Assembly: GCF_036208045.1 (NCBI RefSeq)
Contig: NZ_CP121472.1
Location: 5,033,531-5,097,530 of the forward strand
DNA: 64,000 nt
Source of the DNA: Thiorhodovibrio winogradskyi
GTDB lineage: Bacteria > Pseudomonadota > Gammaproteobacteria > Chromatiales > Chromatiaceae
Direction of reading: 5' to 3'
Made by a program: the position numbers and the translations under genes. Every line of letters starts with the position of its first letter. Position 1 is the first letter of the stretch. Below, in pieces: positions 1-9,802 of this stretch. The notes beneath the pieces are model-generated. The model was given only the letters and a program-made list of their open reading frames with translations, had not been told where the DNA came from and did no database searches.

Positions 1-1677
1 CTGGGGCTGCGGCCCTATCCGGAGCAGGTCCATTGTGCCCTGCTGATCGCGCTTGGCGGCATGGCGGAGATGGCGACTGGTGAAGGCAAGAGCCTGGCCG
101 CCGCGCTGGCCGCCATGTTACTCGCCTTGCAAGGGCGACCGGTGCACGTGCTGACGGCCAACGATTACCTGGCGCAACGGGATGCGGACATTTTCCAACC
201 CTTGTTCGCCAGCGGCGGCTTGGGGGTCGCCTGCGTTCATTCAGACATGCCGTCGCAAGCGCGTCCCGTCGCCTACGGCCAGGCCATTGTCTATACCACA
301 AGCCGTGAATTGTTGGGTGATTATCTGCGTGACCGCCTGAAGCTGAAGCGGCACGGCAGCGATTTGGACCGGGCGATCAAACATCTCATGCTGAGCCCTC
401 GGCAGGGCGATGAGCTGCTGCTGCGCGGCCTGCATGCGGTGATCGTGGATGAAGCCGACAGCGTGCTGATCGATGACGCCGTGATGCCTTTGATTCTGTC
501 GGTGCCGCGCGGCAATCCGCTGTTGCTCGAGGCAACCCTCGGCGCCCACGCGCTGGCCGATGATTTTGTTCGAGGCCGTGATTACCGGGTGCTCGCCGGC
601 GCGCGAAAAATCCTGTGGAAGTCCGCCGGGGAGGCGCGGGTGGCGCGGGTGCAAGCCCGCTTGCCGCGCATCTGGCAGGGGTTCGGGCGCGCGCGTGAAC
701 TCATGACCCTGGCGCTGATGGCGCGCGAGCTGTTCCACCACGATGAACACTACATTGTGCAGGAGGACAAGCTGGTACTGGTAGACAGCCAAACTGGGCG
801 CCTGACGCCACAGCGCAACCTGGGGATTGGTCTGCATCAGGCGCTGGAGGCCAAGGAGGGCCTGCCGCTGTCGGAGCCGAGCGAAACCATCGCCCGCCTG
901 AGCTTTCAGCGGTTCTTCCGGCTGATTCCCCATCTGGGAGGCATGAGCGGCACAGTGCGCGAAGCCAGTCGCGAACTCTGGCGTATCTACCATCAGCCGG
1001 TGCTTGAAATCCCCCTGCATCGCCCGCTGCGACGGCAACGGGAACCTTGGTTGTTTTTCCGCGCTGCCGAGGACAAATACCGCTACCTGATCGAGTGCGT
1101 GTGCCGCCTTCACGCGCATGGTCAGCCTCTGCTGCTGGGCACCCGCACTGTGGCGATCAGTCGGCTGGTGGCCGAGCGCTTGACCGCGGCGGGCATTGCC
1201 TTCCAGTTGCTCAATGCCGTGCAGCATCGGGAGGAAGCCCAGGTAGTGGCCCAGGCCGGTCGGCGCGGCGCCGTGACCATTGCCACCAACATGGCCGGAC
1301 GCGGGACGGATATCGCGCTCACCGTGGATGCCCGCGCCCTGGGAGGGCTCTACGTCATTGCCGTGGAACCACAACGCAGCGCGCGGCTGGATCGGCAGTT
1401 GCACGGGCGCGCCGGTCGCCAGGGTGATCCGGGCGTGGAAACCACGCTGGTGAGTCTGGATGATGAGGTTCTCGTCGCCATGCTGCCGGGCTGGTTGCGG
1501 CGTCTGTTCGCGCTCGGTCTGCCGAAGAGATCAGGCCGTCCCAGCTGGTTGGGTGAGCGTCTGGTTCGGCTGGCCCAGCACCGCGCCGAGCAGCGGGCCA
1601 GCCGACAACGCGACGCCATTTTAAAAAGTGACGATTGGCTTGATCACTCCCTGGCCTTTCATGAAGTCTCCGATTGA
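1..1677 (+). CDS. SecA-like preprotein translocase ATPase, 5' end outside window
   Basis: The reading frame is open from base 1, so the start lies upstream; 558 residues are visible. It is a DEAD-like motor of the SecA family, which drives preproteins through SecYEG using ATP. Visible motifs are Walker A TGEGKS (residues 26-31 of the fragment), followed by a HVLTANDYLAQRDA stretch typical of SecA, Walker B VIVDEAD (about 149-155), MSGT, ATNMAGRGTDIAL (about 429) and QLHGRAGRQGDPG (about 466). The protein stops about 80 residues after the last motif, so the helical wing is short and the C-terminal zinc-binding SEC-C tail of housekeeping SecA (about 900 aa) is absent. It is therefore more likely an accessory SecA-like protein than the main SecA. 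Its substrate cannot be told from this window. Confidence 0.85.
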   Translation: MGLRPYPEQVHCALLIALGGMAEMATGEGKSLAAALAAMLLALQGRPVHVLTANDYLAQRDADIFQPLFASGGLGVACVHSDMPSQARPVAYGQAIVYTTSRELLGDYLRDRLKLKRHGSDLDRAIKHLMLSPRQGDELLLRGLHAVIVDEADSVLIDDAVMPLILSVPRGNPLLLEATLGAHALADDFVRGRDYRVLAGARKILWKSAGEARVARVQARLPRIWQGFGRARELMTLALMARELFHHDEHYIVQEDKLVLVDSQTGRLTPQRNLGIGLHQALEAKEGLPLSEPSETIARLSFQRFFRLIPHLGGMSGTVREASRELWRIYHQPVLEIPLHRPLRRQREPWLFFRAAEDKYRYLIECVCRLHAHGQPLLLGTRTVAISRLVAERLTAAGIAFQLLNAVQHREEAQVVAQAGRRGAVTIATNMAGRGTDIALTVDARALGGLYVIAVEPQRSARLDRQLHGRAGRQGDPGVETTLVSLDDEVLVAMLPGWLRRLFALGLPKRSGRPSWLGERLVRLAQHRAEQRASRQRDAILKSDDWLDHSLAFHEVSD

Positions 1678-1707
1678 CGGAGAAAAGACACTTTAAAGAG
1701 GTCCCCA

Positions 1708-2133
1708 ATGTATCGATCACCTGTTTTTGGGCTTGTTTCGCTCATTGCGCTGATATTGACCTTGGCCTTGACCTTGGGGCAGACGTCGCGGGCGCAGTCG
1801 CTGCTTGCAGATCTTGACGGTAAAAGTGTCGGCTCCGACCTCAGTGTGGGCCCCGGCAAGTGGGCCATTGGTCGGCTGCGAAATTTCCCGGCTGGCTATG
1901 AGTGCACCATTCGCATCCAGAATACCCAAAGTATCCTGTTCCTGATGCTCGACGAGGAGCAGCTGAAGCTTTTTCCCAAGGTGAGCGAGCCCTTGTTACT
2001 GGCGCGCGTTGCCAACGGGCTTGAGGCAAAGATGCGCATTGCGCAGGAGGGTGATTATTATTTGTTGTTTTGGAATAAGGAGAACGCGGAGACTGTCAAG
2101 TTACGTTTCACCGCGACAGTGCAGGCGCCCTAG
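1708..2133 (+). CDS. small secreted protein of unknown function
   Basis: A 141-residue protein whose first 30 residues form a signal peptide (hydrophobic VFGLVSLIALILTLALTL, then SRAQS as likely cleavage region). The mature part is short and rich in alternating hydrophobic residues, consistent with a small beta-sandwich; I do not recognise a family. It starts 30 bases after the SecA-like gene with GAGG about 8 bases before the ATG, so the two may be cotranscribed and this could be an exported partner of that ATPase; this is inference from spacing only. Confidence 0.6.
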   Translation: MYRSPVFGLVSLIALILTLALTLGQTSRAQSLLADLDGKSVGSDLSVGPGKWAIGRLRNFPAGYECTIRIQNTQSILFLMLDEEQLKLFPKVSEPLLLARVANGLEAKMRIAQEGDYYLLFWNKENAETVKLRFTATVQAP

Positions 2134-2326
2134 GCGATTTCTTGCAACCGAAAACCCTTGCTAGGCGGCTGGACAATGCCGGGCAGCCGAGGGCGACCTA
2201 TCCTGACACTTCATGGTACTGAGGGGGAGGGCGCGAGCGAAACCTGGCCGGGCTTTTGCTTGGACGCGGTCAGGAGATGTCAGCTAGGATAATCGGATTT
2301 GCAATTCTTGCGGCACAGCTAACACT

Positions 2327-5206
2327 ATGAATTTTCGTCTTCTCACCTACCGTGGCCTGGATACGGACAAAATCCCCGGCTACGCCAAACTTGCCGGCTA
2401 CCTGGCAGCCGGGGATTTCCGCTCGGCCGAGGTTAAGAAGGTCGGCGAGAATCTTTTCCGCGCCCGGCTCGACAAGGCCAATCGGCTGCTGTTTGCCCTG
2501 CATCGCCATCAGGACGAGGGCTGCATTCTGTTGCTTGAGTACATCGCCGCCCATGCCTACGAGAAGTCGCGCTTTTTGAGTCGCGGGGCGGTGATTGACG
2601 AGGCCAAGATTCCGGATGTCGATGCCAGTGCCGTCGATGAAGCACCCGAGCTGTCGTATCTCAATCCCGAGCTGCCGCGCTTTCATCTGCTCGATAAGGT
2701 GCTGAGCTTCGATCAGGACCAGGAGGCCATCTACCAGCAGCCGCCGCCGTTGATCGTGATCGGCTCGGCCGGTAGCGGCAAGACGGCGCTGACCTTGGAG
2801 AAGATGAAGGACGCCGTCGGCGAGGTGCTCTATGTCACCCGCTCGCCCTTTCTGGTGCGGAACGCACGCGAGCTGTACTACGCCAATGGCTATGAGAACG
2901 AGGATCAGGAAGTCGATTTCCTGTCCTTTCGTGAGTATCTGGAAACCATCCGCGTGCCCGAGGGCCGCGAGATGACACCGCGCGCCTTCGCCGCCTGGGC
3001 CGGGCGGAAGAAGCTCTCGCGCGAGCTGCGCGACACCCACAGGTTGTTCGAGGAATTTCAGGGTGCCCTGACCGGCACGGACGCCGAGCGGCCCTATCTG
3101 GATCGCGAGACTTATAAAAACCTTGGCGTGCGCCAGTCGATCTATGCGCCAGAATTGCGCGATGCCGTCTACGATCTGTTTGAGCGCTATCTGCGGCTGC
3201 TGAAAGACGAGGGCTGGTTCGATGCCAATCTGGTCAGTCACGCCTGGCTGGAGCTGATCACCCCGCGCTATGACTTTATCGTGATCGACGAGGTGCAGGA
3301 TCTGACCGCGGTGCAGTTGCTGCTGATCCTGCGCGCGCTGCGCGATCCGACCGCCTTTCTGCTCTGCGGCGACTCCAACCAGATCGTTCACCCGAATTTC
3401 TTCTCCTGGGCCAAGGTCAAGACGCTGTTCTGGCGCGAGCGCGCGGAGGTGACGGAGGGTTCCGCCGAACTGATTCGGATTCTGAACGCGAATTTCCGCA
3501 ACTCGCCGCAAATCACCGAGATGGCCAATCGCCTGCTGCACATCAAGCAGGCACGCTTTGGCTCGGTGGATCGCGAGAGCAATTATCTGGTGCAAAGCCG
3601 TGGCCCCAAGACCGGTCGGGTTGGGCTACTTGCCGACAGCGAGGCCATCAAGCGCGATCTCGACCGCCGCACCGCCGCCTCCGCCCGCTTTGCCATTCTG
3701 GTGCTGCATCCAGATCAAAAAGCCGAGGTGCGCAAGCACTTTCGCACCCCGCTGGTGTTCTCGATTCACGAGGCCAAGGGGCTCGAATACGAGAACGTGC
3801 TGCTGTACAACTTCCTCTCAGCCGAGGAAAAACGCTACCGTGACATCGCCGGCGACCTGGCGCCCGAGGACTTACAAGGCGAGCTGCGCTATGCGCGCGG
3901 GCGCGATAAAAGCGACAAATCGCTCGAGATTTTCAAGTTTTACATCAACGCGCTCTATGTGGCCGTCACTCGCGCTGTGCGCAATCTCTATTTGCTGGAG
4001 ACCAACCCCAAGCAGAGCCTGCTTGAACTGCTCGGCCTGACTGAAGTCCATCAGGATGTCAACGATGTCGAGGAGCAGCGCTCCAGCCTGGATGACTGGC
4101 GGCGCGAGGCGCATCGGCTGGAGCTGCAGGGTAAGGAGGATCAGGCCGCGGAGATCCGTGAGCAGATCCTCAAACAGCGCGAGGTTCCCTGGACCGTGCT
4201 GCACGGCGAGGCGCTCGCGGACATCGAGCGCAAGGCCCTGGAACAAGGCGAGAAAAAAGCCCGCATCGCGCTCATGGAATACGCCCTGGTCTACCGTGAC
4301 CAGCGCTGGCTGAACGCGCTTATCGATGCCGACTTCAGCGCCGCCAAGCATCCCGACAAGGCCATGGGGATGCTGGAGAAGAAGCACTACCTGGCCTATG
4401 GCGTCAAAACCACCAATGGCGTGATGCGCGAGGTCGAACGCTATGGGGTGGACTTCCGCAATGTTTTTAACCAAACGCCGCTGATGATCGCCAGCCGCCA
4501 GGGCCACGCGGAGCTGATCGAAGAACTGCTGGCGCAGGATGCCGACACAAGCCTCGTTGATGCCAATGGGCTGAATGCGTTTCAGATTAGCCTGGAGCGC
4601 GCATGTGTCGATCAGCGCTACGCGCGCCAGAAGCTCCCGGCGGTCTTCGAGCGTCTGGCGCCGCCGAGCCTGGACATCCAGGTCGACGGGCGTCTGATTA
4701 AGCTCGACCGCAGAATCATGGAATACCTGATGCTGTGTGTGGCCATGGTGCTCTTTTATCAGCGCGTGGGCCAGAATTGGGCACATCGGAATGGCCTGCT
4801 GGCGGCGACGGATTTTGAGCAGATCCTGGCTCACTTTCCGGATTCGGTCATCCCCGAACGGCGCAAGAAGCGGCAGTATCTGTCATCCATCTTGTCGAAA
4901 AACGAGGTTGCGCGCGAAGGTCCAGGCAACCGCAAACTCTTCATGCGCGTGCGACGTGGTGAGTATTTGCTCAACCCCTACCTGTCTCTGCGCGTTGAGG
5001 GCCGTTGGCAGCCCATCTACCAGCTTCTCGCCCCCGAACGCCTGGCGGCCGAACTCATGGAGGTGCCGGACTGGTACGCCGACGAGGGCCGCGACCCCAA
5101 CGGCTTTTTCGAGCGCGAAGTCGCGCGTCTGCGCGCCATTTTACAACAGCCGGACGCGGAGACTATTGCGGATACCATCGCCGCTGGGCTCGGCGCCAGG
5201 AGATAG
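2327..5206 (+). CDS. UvrD/Rep-type SF1 helicase with RelE-like N-terminus and ankyrin-like segment
   Basis: A 959-residue protein. The core is a superfamily 1 helicase: Walker A GSAGSGKT (about 147-154), Walker B FIVIDEVQD (about 320), LLCGDSNQI (motif III-like), VFSIHEAKGLEYENV (motif V) and NALYVAVTRA (motif VI). Residues 1-85 come before the helicase and resemble the RelE/ParE fold (NLFRARLDKANRLLFAL, then ILLLEYIAAHAYEKS). About residues 705-750 contain an ankyrin-like unit (TPLMIASRQGHAELIEELL). The rest of the C-terminus is unrecognised. Such helicases unwind DNA or RNA with ATP; the attached domains suggest a specialised role, perhaps defence or RNA handling, but nothing nearby supports a specific job. 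No strong ribosome binding site is seen before the ATG. Confidence 0.75.
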   Translation: MNFRLLTYRGLDTDKIPGYAKLAGYLAAGDFRSAEVKKVGENLFRARLDKANRLLFALHRHQDEGCILLLEYIAAHAYEKSRFLSRGAVIDEAKIPDVDASAVDEAPELSYLNPELPRFHLLDKVLSFDQDQEAIYQQPPPLIVIGSAGSGKTALTLEKMKDAVGEVLYVTRSPFLVRNARELYYANGYENEDQEVDFLSFREYLETIRVPEGREMTPRAFAAWAGRKKLSRELRDTHRLFEEFQGALTGTDAERPYLDRETYKNLGVRQSIYAPELRDAVYDLFERYLRLLKDEGWFDANLVSHAWLELITPRYDFIVIDEVQDLTAVQLLLILRALRDPTAFLLCGDSNQIVHPNFFSWAKVKTLFWRERAEVTEGSAELIRILNANFRNSPQITEMANRLLHIKQARFGSVDRESNYLVQSRGPKTGRVGLLADSEAIKRDLDRRTAASARFAILVLHPDQKAEVRKHFRTPLVFSIHEAKGLEYENVLLYNFLSAEEKRYRDIAGDLAPEDLQGELRYARGRDKSDKSLEIFKFYINALYVAVTRAVRNLYLLETNPKQSLLELLGLTEVHQDVNDVEEQRSSLDDWRREAHRLELQGKEDQAAEIREQILKQREVPWTVLHGEALADIERKALEQGEKKARIALMEYALVYRDQRWLNALIDADFSAAKHPDKAMGMLEKKHYLAYGVKTTNGVMREVERYGVDFRNVFNQTPLMIASRQGHAELIEELLAQDADTSLVDANGLNAFQISLERACVDQRYARQKLPAVFERLAPPSLDIQVDGRLIKLDRRIMEYLMLCVAMVLFYQRVGQNWAHRNGLLAATDFEQILAHFPDSVIPERRKKRQYLSSILSKNEVAREGPGNRKLFMRVRRGEYLLNPYLSLRVEGRWQPIYQLLAPERLAAELMEVPDWYADEGRDPNGFFEREVARLRAILQQPDAETIADTIAAGLGARR

Positions 5207-5295
5207 CGCCCTGGCCTCCGCGATCCTTGGCGCGGCCCGAGGGCGCAATGCCCGCATAACCGCGCCAGGACCGGCACAAGATCCTGGCCTGCGCC

Positions 5296-5745
5296 TCACC
5301 CCGTCGTTTGACCGCTCTCTGCCACCGCTGCCGGGGTCGCTTTCGGGGACTCCTCCGGGTTTTCCTCTGGGTTTTCCTCTGGGCTTTCCTCTGGGCTTTC
5401 CTCAAGATCCAGTTCCAGGCTGGCGAGCAGCATTTCATCGCCCGCGATGAGTTCGGTGCGATAGCTGCCGCAGGCCGCGCACAGCAGCCGATTGGGGCTG
5501 GCCTCGCTGTCGGCGCCGCAGTCGCGGCAGCGCACCCGCACCGCGGCTGAGTCGATGGCCAGGCGCGCATGCTCGGCAATGGTGCCGGCGGCGGCGAGTG
5601 GGTAGGCATTGGCGAGCAGTTGCGGCTCCACGCCAGAGAGTGGGCCGATGCGCAGGCGGATGAGGGTCACCCCGCGCGCACGGTGCTCGGCGGCGATGGC
5701 TTTGACTTGATCGAGCAGCGACAAACAGATGGAGAGTTCGTGCAT
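5296..5745 (-). CDS. hypA: hydrogenase nickel-insertion protein HypA with acidic repeat tail
   Basis: HypA delivers nickel to [NiFe] hydrogenase (and in some bacteria urease) together with HypB. The N-terminus MHEL has the nickel-ligand His2, and the zinc site is formed by Cys73-x2-Cys76 and Cys89-x2-Cys92. The family is normally about 115 residues; this one is 149 because of a tail beginning near residue 115 made of EESP/EENP repeats and a short Pro/Ala end. No other hyp or hydrogenase genes are in the window, so it is isolated here. It lies 26 bases downstream of speA on the same strand and may be read from the same transcript. Confidence 0.9.
   Translation of the reverse strand: MHELSICLSLLDQVKAIAAEHRARGVTLIRLRIGPLSGVEPQLLANAYPLAAAGTIAEHARLAIDSAAVRVRCRDCGADSEASPNRLLCAACGSYRTELIAGDEMLLASLELDLEESPEESPEENPEENPEESPKATPAAVAESGQTTG
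5357..5404. repeat. four tandem 12-bp repeats inside hypA
   Basis: Four copies of a 12-base unit (plus strand GGGYTTTCCTCT, last copy ending in A) follow each other exactly. On the coding strand they encode the four-residue acidic units EESP/EENP of the HypA tail. The length is a multiple of three, so gain or loss of a unit would keep the frame. Confidence 0.9.
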
Positions 5746-5771
5746 GGAGGCTTGGGCGAATCAATTCGCCC

Positions 5772-7661
5772 CTAGAGGCTGCCCAGATAGGTGTAACCAA
5801 AGAGCCCCACTTTCAGCTCCAGATAAAAGGCCTCGCGCGTGGCGGGATCGAGATCGGCCTGTTGCAACAGCTGGCGGTAGCGCGAGAGCAGCGCGCGCGG
5901 CTCGAAATGGACATAGCGCAGCAGCTCCTCGGTCGAGTCGCCGCGTTCGAGATCGCCCAGGCGATATCCTTGGGGCGCATTGGGGTCGAGCTCGATGTTG
6001 ACCGCGTCGGTGTCGCCGAACAGATTGTGAATGTCGCCAAGAATCTCCTGATAGGCGCCGACCATGAAAAAGCCGATGAGGTACCTATCCCGCCGGGGGT
6101 CGAAGGCGTGCAGCGGTAGACTGGCCTCGATCCCGTCCTGATCGACATACTGTCCAATGCAGCCGTCGGAATCGCAGGTGAGATCGTGCAGCAGGGCGCG
6201 TTCGCTCGGTGGCTCGTGCAAGCGTTGCAGCGGCAGAATGGGGAAAATCTGATCAATGGCCCAGACATCCGGCAGCGATTGAAACAGCGAGAAGTTGCAG
6301 AAGACTTTGTCCGCCAGCGTGGCATTGATGGCATCGAGCAGCTCGCGCTGGCGTCTGTTGCTGTGCGACAGGCGCGGGCGCAGTGCGCGGGCGGTGGCGG
6401 CATGGAGTTCATCGGCGCGCGCGCGCACCGCGAGCGGCAGTTCGCCGCGCGCGAACCGTTGTTGCACCGCGGCACGCAACTCCAGCGCGCGTTCATGCAC
6501 CTCAAGCGGCGGCTCGCTGCTGGCGGCGACGAGATTGGCGGCGAGTTCGGCCAGTGGCGCATGCTCGATATCCAGTGGGTCCTTGGCCGGGCAGTCGCGA
6601 CCGGGCGCCTGTTCGCGGTCGACCACGTCGGTGATCAACACCGCGTGATGGGCACTGAGCGCGCGGCCAGACTCGGTGATCAGGTCTGGTTCGGGCAGGC
6701 CACGCGCGCGGCAGCTCGCGGCCACGGCCGCGACGATGGTCTCCGCGTATTGGTCCGGGCTGTAGTTGACCGAACAATAGGCGCGGGTGCGGGTGCCTTC
6801 GTAATCGACGCCAAGGCCACCGCCCACATCGAGGGTGTCGAGCGCGGCACCAGCGGCGCGCAACTCGCCATAGAATTGCGTCAGTTCGCGCACGCCAGTG
6901 GCGATGTCCCGGAGACTGGGAATCTGCGAGCCAAGATGGGCATGCAGCAGCCGCAGCCAGCCCAAGGCCTGGTGCGCGCGCAGCCGCTCCAACAGCGCTA
7001 GTATCTGGCTGGCCGAGAGCCCGAACTTGGCCTTCTCCCCGCCGCTGTTCTGCCAGTTGCCGGCGGCCGCCGCCGCCAGGCGCACGCGCACGCCGAGCAA
7101 GGGTTCGATCCCGAGCCGACGGGCTTCCTCCATCACCAAATCAAGCTCGGAGGGCTTTTCGATCACAATGAACAGGCGCCGGCCCAGACGCCGCCCAAGC
7201 AGCGCCAGGCGCACATATTCGCGATCCTTATAACCGTTGCAGACGATGGTCTCCTCATCCGGGGTCAGCGCCAGCACCGCGAGCAGTTCCGGCTTGCTGC
7301 CGGCCTCCAGTCCCAGGCCGCCGCCGGCGAGCAGGGCGCGCACCACGCTGTGCTGCTGATTGACTTTGATCGGGTAGACCGGGCGGTAGCAGCCCTGGTA
7401 GTCATGCGCTTTCATCGCCGCGCCGAAGGCCTGGTGCAGACGGCGCACGCGGTCACGCAGAATGTCGTCGAAGCGCACCAGCACCGGCAGGGATAGCCCC
7501 TGCTCGCGCAGCTGCTCGGTCAGGGCCGGCAGGTCAATGCGGGTCTCGCCTTGTGGGTCGGGCCGCACGACGAGGTGGCCGTTGCCGGCGACCTCGAAAT
7601 AGCCCTCGCCCCAACGGCTGATGGCGTAGATGGAGTCGCCAATGGCGGGTGCGGGGGGCAT
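5772..7661 (-). CDS. speA: biosynthetic arginine decarboxylase SpeA
   Basis: Decarboxylates arginine to agmatine, the first step of the agmatine route to putrescine. The 629 residues match the usual length of about 630-660. The PLP-binding lysine lies in YPIKVNQQ (Lys99), and the barrel motifs HAHLGSQIPS and LDVGGGLGVDYEG are present, as is the C-terminal CDSDGCIGQYVD with the catalytic cysteine region. Only 4 bases separate it from the stop of the upstream chemoreceptor gene, so the two probably share a transcript, although their functions are unrelated. Confidence 0.93.
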   Translation of the reverse strand: MPPAPAIGDSIYAISRWGEGYFEVAGNGHLVVRPDPQGETRIDLPALTEQLREQGLSLPVLVRFDDILRDRVRRLHQAFGAAMKAHDYQGCYRPVYPIKVNQQHSVVRALLAGGGLGLEAGSKPELLAVLALTPDEETIVCNGYKDREYVRLALLGRRLGRRLFIVIEKPSELDLVMEEARRLGIEPLLGVRVRLAAAAAGNWQNSGGEKAKFGLSASQILALLERLRAHQALGWLRLLHAHLGSQIPSLRDIATGVRELTQFYGELRAAGAALDTLDVGGGLGVDYEGTRTRAYCSVNYSPDQYAETIVAAVAASCRARGLPEPDLITESGRALSAHHAVLITDVVDREQAPGRDCPAKDPLDIEHAPLAELAANLVAASSEPPLEVHERALELRAAVQQRFARGELPLAVRARADELHAATARALRPRLSHSNRRQRELLDAINATLADKVFCNFSLFQSLPDVWAIDQIFPILPLQRLHEPPSERALLHDLTCDSDGCIGQYVDQDGIEASLPLHAFDPRRDRYLIGFFMVGAYQEILGDIHNLFGDTDAVNIELDPNAPQGYRLGDLERGDSTEELLRYVHFEPRALLSRYRQLLQQADLDPATREAFYLELKVGLFGYTYLGSL

Positions 7662-7665
7662 GCCG

Positions 7666-9603
7666 CTAGGCGTTCTTGCTAAGGGTGAAGAAGGACATGG
7701 ACTCTTGCAACTGCTGCGCCTGGGCGCTGAGTTCTTCCGAGGTGGCCGCCAGTTGCTCGGAGGCGGCCGCGTTTTGCTGCGTGGCCTGGTCGAGCTGACC
7801 CATGGCGTCGTTGATCTGCCGGACGCCGCTGGCCTGCTCGCGCGAGGCGCTGGCGATCTCGCCGATCAACTCGGCGGTTTGCACGATTTTGGGCACCGTG
7901 GCTTGCAACAACTTGCCGGCCTCCTCGGCAATATGCACGCTACCGCCGGCCAGGTCGTTGATCTCGCGCGCCGTGGTGCCGCTGGATTCAGCCAGCTTGC
8001 GCACCTCGGCGGCCACGACGGTAAAGCCCTTGCCGTGTTGGCCGGCGCGCGCGGCCTCAATGGCGGCATTGAGCGCGAGCAGGTTGGTCTTGTAGGCAAT
8101 CTCCTCGATCATACCGATTTTGCTCGCGATGTCCTTCATCGCGGCGACGGTGCGATTGACCGCCTCGCCGCCCTGACGGGCTTCATCGGCGGCGGTGCGC
8201 GCCATTTCGTCGGTGCGGCGCGCGTTGTCACTGTTTTGCCCAACGCTGGCATTGAGCTGCTCGATGCCGGCCGAGGTTTCCTCGACACTGGCGGCCTGTT
8301 CGGTCGAGCTCTGGCTGAGCGATTGGGCGGTGGAGCTGACTTGACTCGAGGCACTGGACAGACTGTCGGCGCCCGAGCGGACTTCGCCAACAATCTTTTT
8401 CAGTTCATCGACCATGTTGGCCATGCCGGCGGCCAGACTGCTGGTGTCTCCGCTTTTGAGCTTGAGTGCCCGGGTCAGATCGCCCCGGCCCAGGCGCTGG
8501 GCGAGCAGTTTCAGGTCAGCCGGCTCGCCACCGAGTTGCTTAAGGATGCTGGCGGTGATGCCGAGCGCCAGCGCGGCGGCCACCAGGACGGAGACAAGGG
8601 TCACGCCCACCTGGACACCCTGGGTTGTTTGTCCGTCGGCAATGAGCCGCGTCTGAAACTGTTTGGAGTCGTTGCCGACGATCTCGCCCATCGCGGACAG
8701 ATCCTGTTGCACCTTGCGCAATTCCGGCAGGGTCGCGTTGTTGTAGATGTCGCGCGCGGCGCGCACCCCGGCCACCCGAGCAGTGGCCATGCTCTGGACC
8801 TGGTCGAGTCCGGCACGTACCTCGGCCAGGTTAGGCAGGGTGTCATCGTTAAAAATCTGTTTGGCGGCGTCAAAATCGCCGATCAACAGCGGCCGCTGCA
8901 TGGAAGCGGCACTTTCATGCAGACGCTGATGGGGGTCTTCAAGCGCGCTGAAGACCGCGTCGATAGCGGGATAGGCCTGATGAAAGTCCGAGCGTTGCGG
9001 GCCGTAGAGAAACTGCCCAAGCGCGCATTGGGTATGGTCGAGTTCAACATCAAGCTGGCGCGCCTGCTCAAGGATCGCGGATTTTACCTCGGATGCCCAC
9101 TCCACATGGCCAAGCTCAAGTGCCTGGGCGCGCTCGGACAATTGCGGGTCCGCCGCCTGGTAAACATCGCGAATGCCGCGGGCGGTTTCATGCAAGGCCG
9201 CGTGCGGGGCCTCAATGGATGCGAGCAGGGGTTTGATCGAGGGGAAGAGCGCCTCGGCCTGTCTGCGCCCCTCGCCATAGTACCAAAGCCCGAAAGAGCA
9301 CTGGCGCGGGTCGAGCTGGAGGTCGAAATTGCTCGAGTCGTCGTTGAAGACGTAGCGGCTCAGGCTGTTGGCCCAATTTAGGTGATCGATTTCGCGCTGG
9401 CCTAGATCGGTGCGCAGATTATCCGCCTCCACGACCTTGTCGCTAAGGCCGAGAATGCTCGACAATCCAAGGAAGCTCCAGCCGGCGGCCAGAATCATCA
9501 GCACCAGCACGGTGCCAAAGCCCAAGAGAATTTTGGTGCGCAGGCGCATGCCGCCGCCGTTCGCGGATGCACGCTTGTGTTTGGTTTCTGCTGTCTTGGT
9601 CAT
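7666..9603 (-). CDS. methyl-accepting chemotaxis protein with two CZB-like zinc motifs in the sensor
   Basis: A 645-residue transmembrane chemoreceptor: TM1 about 23-48, external sensor about 50-328, TM2 about 330-352, HAMP about 353-405, then a methyl-accepting signalling domain with the conserved hairpin tip [20 protein letters not shown]. The sensor holds two copies of a chemoreceptor zinc-binding (CZB) pattern: His74-x2-Trp77, Cys102, His134-x3-His138 and His166-x2-Trp169, Cys193, His225-x3-His229. CZB domains are known to bind zinc with three His and one Cys and are usually cytoplasmic; here both lie between the transmembrane segments. It therefore probably senses zinc or an oxidant such as hypochlorite outside the membrane. 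No che genes are adjacent. Confidence 0.88.
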   Translation of the reverse strand: MTKTAETKHKRASANGGGMRLRTKILLGFGTVLVLMILAAGWSFLGLSSILGLSDKVVEADNLRTDLGQREIDHLNWANSLSRYVFNDDSSNFDLQLDPRQCSFGLWYYGEGRRQAEALFPSIKPLLASIEAPHAALHETARGIRDVYQAADPQLSERAQALELGHVEWASEVKSAILEQARQLDVELDHTQCALGQFLYGPQRSDFHQAYPAIDAVFSALEDPHQRLHESAASMQRPLLIGDFDAAKQIFNDDTLPNLAEVRAGLDQVQSMATARVAGVRAARDIYNNATLPELRKVQQDLSAMGEIVGNDSKQFQTRLIADGQTTQGVQVGVTLVSVLVAAALALGITASILKQLGGEPADLKLLAQRLGRGDLTRALKLKSGDTSSLAAGMANMVDELKKIVGEVRSGADSLSSASSQVSSTAQSLSQSSTEQAASVEETSAGIEQLNASVGQNSDNARRTDEMARTAADEARQGGEAVNRTVAAMKDIASKIGMIEEIAYKTNLLALNAAIEAARAGQHGKGFTVVAAEVRKLAESSGTTAREINDLAGGSVHIAEEAGKLLQATVPKIVQTAELIGEIASASREQASGVRQINDAMGQLDQATQQNAAASEQLAATSEELSAQAQQLQESMSFFTLSKNA

Positions 9604-9802
9604 GGCCGCTTGCCCTTTTGCCTAAAAGTGTCTCTGTTGCTGGCGCTGTCTCGTGTTTCCAGGTTCGATCACAAGCCGCGATTATAGTCGATCACAGTCG
9701 CCGCGGATGGTGAAGGTAGCATAAACAGGTGGCGGTTACTGTTATGCTGAAAGACCAGCCTTTTTGCAACATTAGCGATTAATAATAAAGGAATTGCTCG
9801 TC

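Noticed and set aside
241-1404. Long minus-strand frame opposite the SecA-like gene
   Set aside because: Low-similarity, His/Gln-rich translation typical of the antisense frame of a GC-rich gene; the plus strand has clear SecA motifs.
7630-9381. 583-codon plus-strand frame opposite the chemoreceptor
   Set aside because: Antisense shadow; the minus strand has full receptor motifs.
9794-9802. TTG start of the hybrid kinase
   Set aside because: Directly adjacent to the ribosome site with no spacing; the ATG at 9803 is better placed.
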